Positions 27,553 through 35,647 of a DNA stretch of 64,000 nucleotides are shown here, one piece after another (position 1 is the first letter of the stretch; each line of letters opens with the position of its first letter). Source of the stretch: Haliea sp. GTDB taxonomy: Bacteria; Pseudomonadota; Gammaproteobacteria; Pseudomonadales; Halieaceae. The position numbers and the translations under genes are program-made. The DNA is taken from the NCBI GenBank assembly GCA_002692965.1, contig NZNC01000017.1:88199-152198 (forward strand), read 5' to 3'. The notes below the pieces were generated by a model that saw nothing but the letters and a program-made list of their open reading frames with translations, was not told the origin of the DNA and did no database searches.

Positions 27553-28335
27553 ATGCCACATCAAACTGAACGATGTTTTCGCGCGCTAGTGGTCGGCATG
27601 ATCACCCTGGCCGCAACCATACTCGCGCCCGTGGTCGCGGCAGAAGCCACCCTCTCGCCCACGGGGCTGAAGGTTCTGGTGCGGGCGAACGATGCCAAGT
27701 TCATCGGCAGCGGGGTCGGCAATCTGAATGTCGTGGTGCGCAATGCGACCACCGGAGAATTGCTCGCGGGTGGCGCGATTACCGGCCCTACCGGCGACAC
27801 CCGGGCTCTGATGCAGGAACCCCAGACCCGCGGCCACACCGCCACGCAAGGCGAACCCGCCAGTTTCCAGGCAGAGCTGGCGCTGACGCGCCCCACCCGG
27901 GTCGAAGTCAGCGTCACCGGCCCCCTGGCGGTTGCCCAGAGCATCCAGACCACAGCCGTTACCCTGTGGATGATCCCTGGCCAGGACCGGGTAGAACAAC
28001 CGCTCATCCTGCACCTACCGGGGCTGATCACCCAGCTGCTGGATTACACGCTGGATGCAGGCCAGCTGGACCTGCGCGCCAGCGTGACCATGATCTGTGG
28101 TTGCCCGATAACCGAAGGGGGTCTGTGGCCGGCATCGGATTTTCGGGCGACAGTGCAGCTCTACCGGGAGAATGAGCTGCTTGCCGAAGGCCCCCTGGCA
28201 TTTACCGGGACGGACAATGCGTTCGCCGGCAAGCTGGACCTCCCCGGCACGGGCGATTTCGAGGTGGTCATTCACGCCTACCAGGTCAGCACCGGCAATG
28301 CGGGCGTCTACGAGCGCCCGCTCCGGGTTGAATGA
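27553..28335 (+). CDS. Secreted protein of unknown function
   Basis: 260 aa with GGGAG ahead of the ATG. A signal peptide is clear (basic start, then ALVVGMITLAATILAPVVAAEA). The mature protein is rich in beta-type segments, for example KVLVRANDAKFIGSG, LNVVVRNATTGELLAGG, RVEVSVTGPL, and ends GNAGVYERPLRVE. This suggests Ig-like beta-sandwich folds exported to the periplasm. Two Cys (MICGCPIT) could form a disulfide. No family recognised. It overlaps the following ChaC-like gene by 4 nt, so they are coupled. Confidence 0.75.
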   Translation: MPHQTERCFRALVVGMITLAATILAPVVAAEATLSPTGLKVLVRANDAKFIGSGVGNLNVVVRNATTGELLAGGAITGPTGDTRALMQEPQTRGHTATQGEPASFQAELALTRPTRVEVSVTGPLAVAQSIQTTAVTLWMIPGQDRVEQPLILHLPGLITQLLDYTLDAGQLDLRASVTMICGCPITEGGLWPASDFRATVQLYRENELLAEGPLAFTGTDNAFAGKLDLPGTGDFEVVIHAYQVSTGNAGVYERPLRVE

Positions 28336-28901
28336 CCGCCCCCATGGGTAACAGGCACACTGCCCGGGCGCGCAGGCACTGGGTTTTTGGCTACGGCTCA
28401 TTGATCTACAAGGTGGATTTTCCGTTCCTGCGACGCGAATTGGCTGCGGTATCCGGTTGGGAGCGCCGCTTCTGGCAGGGTTCTCACGACCACCGGGGTA
28501 CCGTTGAAGCCCCAGGGCGCGTGGTGACCCTGGTGCCCTCTCCCGGCACGGTGTGCAGGGGCATGGCCTATCTGATCGATGAATCGGTCTTCGAGCACCT
28601 CGATCACCGGGAAAAGAATAGCTATCGACGCCACGAAGTGGACATTTCCCTCGCTGCTACCGACACCGCGGTGACAGGCGTTTTGTATGTAGCCGACGAA
28701 GGCAATCACGCCTTTCTGGGCCCGGCCCCCGATGACGAGATTGCAGCCCATATCGCGCGCGCTTCCGGGCCCAGCGGCAGCAACCGCGACTACCTGCTGC
28801 AATTGGCCAACGCCCTGCACGAACTCGATGCGCCCGATCCGCACGTGCACGGGCTGGCAAAGCTGGTTCAGGAGCTAACGGCGGATGGCGCCCGCCCCTG
28901 A
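28332..28901 (+). CDS. ChaC-like gamma-glutamylcyclotransferase
   Basis: 189 aa; its ATG overlaps the preceding TGA (ATGA). The family's phosphate/substrate loop FGYGSLIYK occurs early. SGWERRFWQGSHDHRG and MAYLIDESVFEHLDHRE follow, with the likely catalytic Glu in LDHREKNSY. ChaC enzymes cleave glutathione to 5-oxoproline and Cys-Gly. An internal ATG at 28344 is an alternative start. Coupling to an exported protein of unknown role is unexplained. Confidence 0.85.
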   Translation: MTAPMGNRHTARARRHWVFGYGSLIYKVDFPFLRRELAAVSGWERRFWQGSHDHRGTVEAPGRVVTLVPSPGTVCRGMAYLIDESVFEHLDHREKNSYRRHEVDISLAATDTAVTGVLYVADEGNHAFLGPAPDDEIAAHIARASGPSGSNRDYLLQLANALHELDAPDPHVHGLAKLVQELTADGARP

Positions 28902-29056
28902 ACTGGCGCCATCAGAACCGCTGCCACCCGAAACGCAACTCACGATCGCCTGTTTAAGCTCCGCCCAGCTTTATCCCCGCTCCCGCCAAGGGGAGCTGCC
29001 TCGGGATCCGGCATAATCACCTGCACGGATAGCTGGCACGCGACGGAGGCCCAGCC

Positions 29057-29383
29057 ATGAAAATCACGCTCCAACAGCTGCAGCGAAGCACGGGCCTCAA
29101 GCGCATCGTGATCCATTCCCTGGACTGCAGCATGTATCTCGCCTACGCCGACTTCGGCGGTGACGCCCTGCTAGTAACCGAGCCCGACGGCAAGGCCCTG
29201 CGAACCCGCAATGTCACGGCCATGAAGCAGCGGCTGGCGGACGTTCCGGTACCGGCGCTGTTCCTGCGTCAGCAGAGCGCCTACGATGAAATGGTCGGGC
29301 AGCCGACGCGTGAGGGTGACAATAGCCTGGAGGTTCCACTGGCCAGGGACTGGGGCGATTCCACCTGGGATAAGCAGGACTGA
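29057..29383 (+). CDS. DUF6482-like small conserved protein
   Basis: 108 aa with GGAGG before the ATG. It begins MKITLQQLQRSTGLKRIVIHSLDCSMYLAYAD and has RNVTAMKQRLADVPVP and LFLRQQSAYDEMVG. I recognise the pattern of small gammaproteobacterial DUF6482 proteins, with moderate certainty. Function unknown, no signal peptide or membrane helix, likely cytoplasmic. It is monocistronic. Confidence 0.65.
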   Translation: MKITLQQLQRSTGLKRIVIHSLDCSMYLAYADFGGDALLVTEPDGKALRTRNVTAMKQRLADVPVPALFLRQQSAYDEMVGQPTREGDNSLEVPLARDWGDSTWDKQD

Positions 29384-29397
29384 CTGACCGAGGCGAA

Positions 29398-29547
29398 TCA
29401 CCCACCGCCGCGACGTTGGCGACGACACCGCTCACTGCAATAGCGCACCTGGTCCCAGCATGCACGCCACTTGCGGCGCCAGCTAAAAGGACGCTGACAC
29501 ACCGGGCAGGTTTTTTCGGGCAATTCGGCTTTGGCGGTTCGTTTCAT
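29398..29547 (-). CDS. DUF2256 small zinc-finger-like protein
   Basis: 49 aa from the ATG at 29547 (MKRTAKAELPEKTCPVCQRP). DUF2256 signature: KTCPVCQRPFSWRRKW, then WDQVRYCSERCR, giving four Cys that can bind zinc. It lies just left of island 2, transcribed away from the island. Before integration it followed tRNA-Ser(CGA) in the same direction, so island 2 has separated it from its former upstream region. Confidence 0.85.
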   Translation of the reverse strand: MKRTAKAELPEKTCPVCQRPFSWRRKWRACWDQVRYCSERCRRQRRGGG

Positions 29548-29566
29548 CAGAACGTCCGACGCGGCA

Positions 29567-29584
29567 ATGATGGCGGAGGGGGTG
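29567..29584. repeat. att site of island 2, distal copy
   Basis: 18 bp identical to 44981-44998. It contains the tRNA-Ser acceptor-stem 3' half and CCA complement (TGGCGGAGGGGG) but no complete tRNA. It lies 19 bp upstream of the DUF2256 start. Confidence 0.9.
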
Positions 29585-29843
29585 TCCGTTTTTTTGGAAT
29601 TCCATTGAATGCCATAAAACACGAATAACACTGTATATGTAGACTCAGTTCAATTTTACCTTGTTTTACGCCATCCCATCCAATACCATGAAATCATGCT
29701 TTTTTCGGTGGGTATAGCGGTGGGTAGCAGGTTTTGGCTCCCTCCCGTGACAAACGTTGGTGGGCACTTTGGCTTTTTTATCAGCAACTTACTGAAAACA
29801 GGCACGTTTGGAATCCGAGGTTTAAATCCCTATAGGCCAAAAT

Positions 29844-31145
29844 ATGCCAAAACAGGCCCGAGAGATGACCGCGACCGAGCTCCGCAGATTGAGCAAGCCG
29901 GGAGCGCATGCCGTGGGTGGTGTGCCCGGCCTGTACGTGAATATCACGGAGACCGGAGCGAAACATTGGATACTGCGCACCACCGTGGGAGTGCGTCGCC
30001 GTGAGTTCGGTTTGGGCGGATTCCCCGAGGTAGGGCTGGCCAGCGCAAGGGACAAAGCCCGCGATCTACGCGAGCAAATACGCCAGGGGGTGGACCCGAT
30101 AGAGCAGCGCAAAGCCGCCCGTGCCCGACTTGAGCAGGCCACGGCCCGGGGGTTGAGCTTTGAGGTTGCGGCAAAGCGGTGCCACAAGGTGAAAGCCCAG
30201 GAGTTCAAAAACTCAAAACACGCAGCCCAGTGGATCAACACCCTGGACAAGTACGTGTTCCCCGCGCTGGGCAAGCAACCCGTTGCGGAGATCGACACCC
30301 CGCAAGTGCTGGCAGTGTTACAACCCATTTGGGGAGAGATCCCCGAGACCGCCAGCCGAGTACGTCAACGCATGGCCGCCGTGTTCGACTGGGCACGGGC
30401 CGCTAAAATTCGCACCGCACCCAATCCCGCCGCCTGGCAAGGCTGCCTGGAACCGTTGTTGCCGAAAACCGACAGATTGCGCAAAACCGCCGGCAAGGCT
30501 AAGCGCCACCACCCCGCCCTGCCCGTTTCTGAGGTGCCCCGCTTCATGGCGGATATGGCCACCCGGGACACTCCCAGCGCCTACGCCCTGCGCTTCGCCA
30601 TCCTGACTGGTGCCCGCTCCGGCGAGGCTAGGCTGGCAACGTGGGATGAAATCGACCTGGACGCCCGTGTGTGGCGCCTGCCTGCCGATAGAATGAAGGA
30701 AGGGCAGCAACACACCGTGCCGCTGTCTGATGCGGCTATCGAGATCCTGGAGGCCATGCCAAAGGACAACCCTGCCGGACTGGTATTCCCCAACAGCAAG
30801 GGTGTGGAGCTGTCTAATACCGCCCTTTCCAAGCTGATGAAAGATGCCCATGCCGCCGACCTCAAACAGGGTGGCATCGGGTACTTGGACCCCAGGCAGA
30901 ACCGCATCGCCACGCCCCACGGCACCGCCCGCTCCAGTTTCAAGGAGTGGTCACGGCAGGGTGGCCGCTTCCCGGATGAATGGTCCGAGCTGGCGCTGGC
31001 GCACGTGAACAGCGACCAAACCCGAGCCGCGTATGCCCGCAGTGAATTGCTGGAGGAACGCCGGGGGATGATGGAAGCCTGGGGCAGCTACTGCGAGCCG
31101 AAGGGCAAGGGCGGCAACGTGGTCGTGGCACAGTTTCAGAAATAA
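29844..31145 (+). CDS. P4-type tyrosine integrase of island 2
   Basis: 433 aa, start ATG 29844 (a later in-frame ATG at residue 8 is possible). It has the N-terminal DUF4102 region (SKPGAHAVGGVPGLYVNI), a core-binding domain, and a catalytic domain. Catalytic Arg is in TGARSGEARLATWDEID, the H-x-x-R box is PHGTARSSFKEW, and the nucleophile Tyr is in AYARSELLEERRGMMEAW. It lies 260 bp inside the distal att copy. It is distinct from the island 1 integrase, so the two islands arrived separately. Confidence 0.95.
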   Translation: MPKQAREMTATELRRLSKPGAHAVGGVPGLYVNITETGAKHWILRTTVGVRRREFGLGGFPEVGLASARDKARDLREQIRQGVDPIEQRKAARARLEQATARGLSFEVAAKRCHKVKAQEFKNSKHAAQWINTLDKYVFPALGKQPVAEIDTPQVLAVLQPIWGEIPETASRVRQRMAAVFDWARAAKIRTAPNPAAWQGCLEPLLPKTDRLRKTAGKAKRHHPALPVSEVPRFMADMATRDTPSAYALRFAILTGARSGEARLATWDEIDLDARVWRLPADRMKEGQQHTVPLSDAAIEILEAMPKDNPAGLVFPNSKGVELSNTALSKLMKDAHAADLKQGGIGYLDPRQNRIATPHGTARSSFKEWSRQGGRFPDEWSELALAHVNSDQTRAAYARSELLEERRGMMEAWGSYCEPKGKGGNVVVAQFQK

Positions 31146-31241
31146 CCAAATTGCAGCGCCTAGGATGGCCCCCGAAAAGCCGCGACCCTGGCGGCCTGGC
31201 GCTACAACCTTTCACCGGGGGATGCACTGAGGGAGGTGCGC

Positions 31242-31919
31242 ATGGGCAAAAAAACAGAGCAAGTCCAAGCCGCAATAACAGGTGCGCTAGATGATCTGGA
31301 TGATGCCTCAATCACGGTCAGAATGATGAAGGCCCTGCACCTTGAGGGTGACAGCAATACCAACGAAAAAGCCTATGAAATACGCGAGCTACTGGAATCC
31401 CCGGGAATTGATGACTACCCCAGCCTCGATAGCTTAGAGGATTCCTGGCGCGTACTTTCCAACTATTACGGTGAGTGGGACGGTAAACCGTTAATCGACA
31501 GAGTGGAGATACCGGATAGGACAGCCGGAAGCCCAATAGAAAACTTTCAATTTCACGTGGAAAGCGGGTTTTACCCTCCGCCTGAAATAATGATTTTGAT
31601 TCAACGCTGCTTCCAGAAATACCTGGCAATGGGCGGTGACATATCATTGGATGAAGCCTTTTTTGGTGAGCCCTACAAGAAGCGAACAAGCTTTGCCTAT
31701 CGGCGGCATCAGATTTGGAGATATGCCGCGTTTCACAATCTTGAGGTGGTCTTACATCAAGGGCACCTCCAGCAAACAGGCCAGCCTAAAAAGTCTCTGG
31801 AGCAACTGGCAGAAGACTATCTGAGCTCACTATTTTCAGGTGATGATGCAGGCATAGACGTAGATACATTCCTCCGTGGTTATCGTCGCTGGAAAAGGGA
31901 TCATGGATTCACCACCTAG
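31242..31919 (+). CDS. Hypothetical protein of island 2
   Basis: 225 aa from the ATG at 31242, with GGGAGG 5 nt upstream (a GTG 6 nt earlier is possible). No family recognised. It is acidic in the first third (ALDDLDDASITVRMMKAL) and the C-terminal part has KSLEQLAEDYLSSLFSGDD and FLRGYRRWKRDHG. There is no signal or membrane segment. The gene is visibly AT-richer than its neighbours, a sign of a separate origin. It sits between integrase and alpA, a common site for accessory or defence genes. Confidence 0.6.
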   Translation: MGKKTEQVQAAITGALDDLDDASITVRMMKALHLEGDSNTNEKAYEIRELLESPGIDDYPSLDSLEDSWRVLSNYYGEWDGKPLIDRVEIPDRTAGSPIENFQFHVESGFYPPPEIMILIQRCFQKYLAMGGDISLDEAFFGEPYKKRTSFAYRRHQIWRYAAFHNLEVVLHQGHLQQTGQPKKSLEQLAEDYLSSLFSGDDAGIDVDTFLRGYRRWKRDHGFTT

Positions 31920-32011
31920 ATTCCGGACACAAACCTGAGTTCTTGTCCGTGTCATAGCGCATCACAATTAACACAATCCGCCGCGAACCCATCAAAACAG
32001 AGGGACGCGGC

Positions 32012-32230
32012 ATGACAGATCAAGCCACCCTGCGCCGGAAGCGCAAAGCCCCACCCGAGCCCGTAGAGTTCGCCAGCGACATTCAACTGGCCCGCCGCTA
32101 TGCAGTGAGCCGGGGAACCATTTGGCGCTGGACCGATGAAGGGCTGCTGCCCAAACCCCTGAAGCTCGGCCCGAGCTGCACACGCTGGCGCCTGACTGAG
32201 GTTGTCGAGCGGCTGGAGGGGAAAGCATGA
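32012..32230 (+). CDS. AlpA-like DNA-binding protein
   Basis: 72 aa. After a basic start (RRKRKAPPEP), a MerR-like helix-turn-helix is seen in LARRYAVSRGTIWRWTDEGLLPKPLKL, then RWRLTEVVERLEG. Likely excisionase or regulator for island 2. It heads a tightly overlapped set of small genes (ATGA overlap with the next). Confidence 0.85.
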   Translation: MTDQATLRRKRKAPPEPVEFASDIQLARRYAVSRGTIWRWTDEGLLPKPLKLGPSCTRWRLTEVVERLEGKA

Positions 32231-32418
32231 AAAGGGAAATCAGCGACCCCCTACGCGCCTTCGCCGCAGCCATTGCCCTGGACACGGGCGCCACTGTGGA
32301 CCCGATAGGCGACGGACAGTTGCACCGCTTCGAATGCCCCGACGGCAAGCGAGGCAACCGCGCCTGTTGGTACGTCCTATACCTGGATCGCTGGCTGGCC
32401 GGGAGGGTGCGCGTATGA
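32227..32418 (+). CDS. Truncated P4-alpha-type primase N-terminus
   Basis: 63 aa, MKREISDPLRAFAAAIAL. The stretch VDPIGDGQLHRFECPDGKRG and NRACWYVLYLD matches the beginning of P4-type primase/replication proteins, which normally run on for several hundred residues. Here it stops after LAGRVRV. It overlaps both neighbours by 4 nt. Either a remnant after deletion or a deliberately short form; there is no downstream continuation in any frame that I recognise. Confidence 0.6.
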   Translation: MKREISDPLRAFAAAIALDTGATVDPIGDGQLHRFECPDGKRGNRACWYVLYLDRWLAGRVRV

Positions 32419-32585
32419 TGAGGAACAGCATCTACAAGTTCGCGCTGGTGAAGACCGCTGTTACCAATGTCGAGGTGCGCGCCGGAAGCGAACAGGAAGC
32501 CCGTGAGCGTATCGAGAGGGCAGACCCGAACGTTACCGTGCGCGGCCCTGAGCGGCTTGTGCGGCTGCCTGACGGGGGGTTGTGA
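32415..32585 (+). CDS. Small hypothetical protein
   Basis: 56 aa from the ATG at 32415 (MMRNSIYKFALVKTAVTNVEV), preceded by GGGAGG and overlapping the previous stop. The pattern YKFALVKTAVTNVEVRAGSE and EARERIERA looks like a small DpnD/PcfM-type beta-alpha fold, but I cannot assign it. It is coupled to the following gene (TGATG). Confidence 0.5.
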   Translation: MMRNSIYKFALVKTAVTNVEVRAGSEQEARERIERADPNVTVRGPERLVRLPDGGL

Positions 32586-33106
32586 TGGCGCGCAATAGGT
32601 TTAAGCACAAAGGGCGCGCCGATACAGGTGGTGGCTTTGGCGCACTGCCCCGTGTCGTCTGGCAGTCGCCGGACTACTGCGCACTGCCTGGGCGAGCTGT
32701 GAAGCTGCTTATGGATCTGGCATGCCAGTTCAACGGGAAGAATAATGGCGACCTGACAGTGGCGTACTCGGTATTGAGGAAACGGGGGTGGTCGTCGAAA
32801 GGCACTATCTCCGCCGCCGTGCATGACCTGCTGCAAGCCGAGCTTATCGTTCAGACCCGAGCGGCGAAGGGAATCAATCCGGGGGCACAGGCTGCGCTGT
32901 ATGCCCTGGCCTGGCATCCGATTGATGAATGCCCCGGCAAGCGGCTGAGCACCGGCCCGACGACGACACCGCCGCGCAAGTTCAGTTTGGAGCGAAGCAA
33001 ATCACCGGGACCGTATTGTGGACCCGGACCGGTCCAGAATGTGGACCAGCAGCGCCCCCGTGGTGATGATGGACGATTCCTACCGGTCCAGAAACAGGGG
33101 CGGTGA
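32585..33106 (+). CDS. Winged-helix replication/regulatory protein
   Basis: 173 aa from the ATG at 32585. The N-terminal half contains FGALPRVVWQSPDYCALPGR, AVKLLMDLACQFNGKNNGDL and RKRGWSSKGTISAAVHDLLQ, the winged-helix pattern of phage/island replication-initiator-like proteins. The C-terminal third is low-complexity and Pro/Gly-rich (LSTGPTTTPPRKF), probably disordered. The DNA encoding this tail has repeated GGTCCAGAAxGTGGAC words that continue past the stop codon. Function inferred only. Confidence 0.6.
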   Translation: MARNRFKHKGRADTGGGFGALPRVVWQSPDYCALPGRAVKLLMDLACQFNGKNNGDLTVAYSVLRKRGWSSKGTISAAVHDLLQAELIVQTRAAKGINPGAQAALYALAWHPIDECPGKRLSTGPTTTPPRKFSLERSKSPGPYCGPGPVQNVDQQRPRGDDGRFLPVQKQGR

Positions 33107-33667
33107 GTGGTGACCACCGGGACCAGAACGTGGACACCTTTATATGTTTACCAAGGGCTGTCTGTTCTAGACTATACCAGAAGGGGTGCATGTGGTGCGC
33201 AGCCCCGAGCATAACGCCGACAGGCGAGCCGCTAACACTTGGCTACGCACCGCTGCCCTGAACCCCACCGGCAGGCCGCTGCAATGATCGCCACAACGCC
33301 CGCTGCCGTGGTGGTAGTTTCCTGACACTGTAAAAAGACCCCGGGTCCTCCCCCGAGATCCCCAGGCGGGAGCGAGGAGGCGTGCCTATCCGCAGATTTT
33401 CACCGCCCTTGGTGGTGGTGGTTCATCCCCCTTACCGGCCCTGCAGCTCCTCACCTTCACTACCTGCAAAAGCCTGCAACCGTGCGGCCTGGCGCCCTGT
33501 GGTGGTGGAGACCTGCCCTGCATTGTCGATATTCACCAGCTGAACGCGCTTCCCCGCCACCTTGGCTGCGCTGCAGGCCCGCAGGGGGCCCCTAGGCATG
33601 CTGGAGTCGATCGCCGGACTGGTATACCGTCTGCCCTTCCCAACCAAAGGCAAAATGAGATCACCCA
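33107..33667. other. Intergenic stretch before mrr
   Basis: 561 bp with no gene I can support. It starts with further GACCAGAACGTGGACA-type words (33121-33137). The GC content varies and the minus-strand frame covering 33432-33668 lacks an ATG start. The mrr promoter should lie in the last part. Confidence 0.4.
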
Positions 33668-34567
33668 ATGGCGATTCCAGATTTCCAATCCATCATGCGG
33701 CCACTTCTTGAGCATCTGGCCGACGGTGAAGTGCACAGGAATCGCGAGACCAACGAAGCACTGGCAAGCCACTTCCAGCTCACCGAGGACGAACTGGCCG
33801 AAATGTTGCCCAGCGGCTACGCAAGGCTGTTCGACAACCGGATTGGTTGGGCCAAAACGCACCTGAAAGGCGCCGGCCTCATTGAGTCACCCGGGCGTGC
33901 GAAATACCGTATCACGCAGCGGGGGCTTGAGGCGCTTGCCCAGAGCCACGCGATAAACGTTGCCTACCTGAAGCAATTTGATGACTACAAGCAATTCCAA
34001 TCCGGATCGAAAACGGAAACAACAACGGAATCGACAGCATCGACGGACGAACTAACGCCCTCCGAACACATGGAGTTCGGCTACCAGAAGATCCGGCAGG
34101 AACTGGAGGAGGAGCTGATAGCTCGTATCAAAGCGGCTTCTCCGGCCTTCTTCGAGCGGCTGGTTGTCGAGCTGCTGGTATCAATGGGCTACGGTGGCTC
34201 GCGCAAGGATGCCGGTGAGACTTTGGGGCGATCCGGTGACGGCGGAATTGATGGTGTCATCAAAGAGGACCGCCTGGGCCTGGACGTGATCTACCTTCAG
34301 GCAAAACGCTGGGAAGGGACAGTCGGCCGCCCAGAAATCCAGAAATTTGCCGGCGCACTCCAAGGGCAGCGCGCAAAGAAGGGGATCTTTCTGACTACAT
34401 CGAACTTCAGCAAGGAAGCAGTTGAATACGCCATGTTCATTGATTCCCGAATCGTACTCGTTGACGGCGAGAAGTTGGCCGAGCTGATGATAGATGCCGG
34501 TGTCGGTGTATCCAAGGTCGCCACCTATGAGGTCAAGAGGCTGGATTCGGACTACTTCGACGAGTAG
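33668..34567 (+). CDS. mrr: Mrr-type restriction endonuclease
   Basis: 299 aa (E. coli Mrr 304), full length. The N-terminal Mrr_N winged helix (MAIPDFQSIMRPLLEHLADG to ITQRGLEAL) precedes a variable linker. The Mrr catalytic domain has FERLVVELLVSMGYGG, GRSGDGGIDGVIKED (catalytic Asp) and IYLQAKRWEG (Q-x-K). Mrr cuts DNA with foreign methylation and acts against methylated or high-pressure-stressed chromosomes. It is followed 33 bp later by an EEP nuclease and lies 1 kb before a type I RM operon. Confidence 0.94.
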   Translation: MAIPDFQSIMRPLLEHLADGEVHRNRETNEALASHFQLTEDELAEMLPSGYARLFDNRIGWAKTHLKGAGLIESPGRAKYRITQRGLEALAQSHAINVAYLKQFDDYKQFQSGSKTETTTESTASTDELTPSEHMEFGYQKIRQELEEELIARIKAASPAFFERLVVELLVSMGYGGSRKDAGETLGRSGDGGIDGVIKEDRLGLDVIYLQAKRWEGTVGRPEIQKFAGALQGQRAKKGIFLTTSNFSKEAVEYAMFIDSRIVLVDGEKLAELMIDAGVGVSKVATYEVKRLDSDYFDE

Positions 34568-34599
34568 CCGGGCGGGGTCGTGAGTAAGCCGAACAAATC

Positions 34600-35379
34600 A
34601 TGAGAATCATGACCTGGAACTGCAACGGCGCGTTGAGGCGCAAGCTATCAGCCATCAGCAAACTGGATGCTGATGTTCTGGTGGTGCAAGAGTGCGAAGA
34701 CCCGGCACTGGCGCCATCACCATACCGGGACTGGGCAGGCAATTATCTGTGGGTGGGCGAGTCAAAGAACCGCGGCATTGGCGTATTTCCGCGAAACGGT
34801 CACGAGGTACAACAGCTGGATTGGAGCGGCGCGTTCTCCGTGCCCGGTATGCAAGGCAATAGCCAAGCACTGACCTGGCGCACAGAGGATCTTCGCCTTT
34901 TCCTTCCATTCAGCATTAACCAGCGGATCACGGCACTGGCGGTATGGACAAAGGGCAGCAGCAACGGTGCTTTTCGCTATATGGGCCAGTTCTGGAAGTA
35001 TTTGCAAATTCACCGGAACGACCTGACAAAACCTGACACCCTGATCCTCGGTGACTTCAACAGCAACGCCATCTGGGACAAGCCGGATCGCTGGTGGAAT
35101 CACTCGGATGTCGTCACCGACCTTGAATCCATGGGCTTGCAGAGCCTGTATCACGCCGTCCACGGTGAGGAACAGGGCAAGGAGTCCAGGCCAACCTTTT
35201 TCCTGCAAAAGAACCCAGCCAAGCCATACCACATCGACTATATTTTCGCCTCCTCCCGGCTGATTGGGAGCTGTGATCTGCAAATCGGTGAGCACGATGA
35301 CTGGATTGCAGCCAGTGATCACATGCCCCTGGTACTGGACATCGACGACCAACATGATGCCAGACCCTCTTGCGCTTGA
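34600..35379 (+). CDS. Endonuclease/exonuclease/phosphatase (EEP) family protein
   Basis: 259 aa. The EEP catalytic landmarks are MRIMTWNCNGALRRK (Asn), VLVVQECED (Glu), LILGDFNSNAIWD (Asp/Asn), YHIDYIFAS and ASDHMPLVLDI (final Asp-His). Relatives cleave phosphodiesters in DNA, RNA or small molecules. It lacks a signal peptide, so it is cytoplasmic. It follows mrr closely and may be cotranscribed with it. A nucleic-acid target in defence is inference. Confidence 0.88.
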   Translation: MRIMTWNCNGALRRKLSAISKLDADVLVVQECEDPALAPSPYRDWAGNYLWVGESKNRGIGVFPRNGHEVQQLDWSGAFSVPGMQGNSQALTWRTEDLRLFLPFSINQRITALAVWTKGSSNGAFRYMGQFWKYLQIHRNDLTKPDTLILGDFNSNAIWDKPDRWWNHSDVVTDLESMGLQSLYHAVHGEEQGKESRPTFFLQKNPAKPYHIDYIFASSRLIGSCDLQIGEHDDWIAASDHMPLVLDIDDQHDARPSCA

Positions 35380-35647
35380 TACGGGCCAAGAGCCCCCCGA
35401 CCTGCTCTGGCTTTTCTGACCCGTTAGGAACGCTCTGGGGGCTGATTGCCGTCAACGTGCCCGAAAACTACCTGGGGGCTTCCGACGCCACTTTGCCCCT
35501 CGCGTCGCCCGGAAGAGCATCACATCGCAGATCGCGGCGTGTGCTCACCCCGCCCTCGCCTTGTATAGTAAGCTCCCTGAACCCAATACCCCCGTCAGAA
35601 CCTCATTGAGCAAATTCTGACCAATCGCAGCACCCGGAACCCACTGA

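Noticed and set aside
33432..33668. 78-codon minus-strand frame before mrr
   Set aside because: It would need a TTG start without a Shine-Dalgarno and has no recognised domain; not convincing although not impossible.
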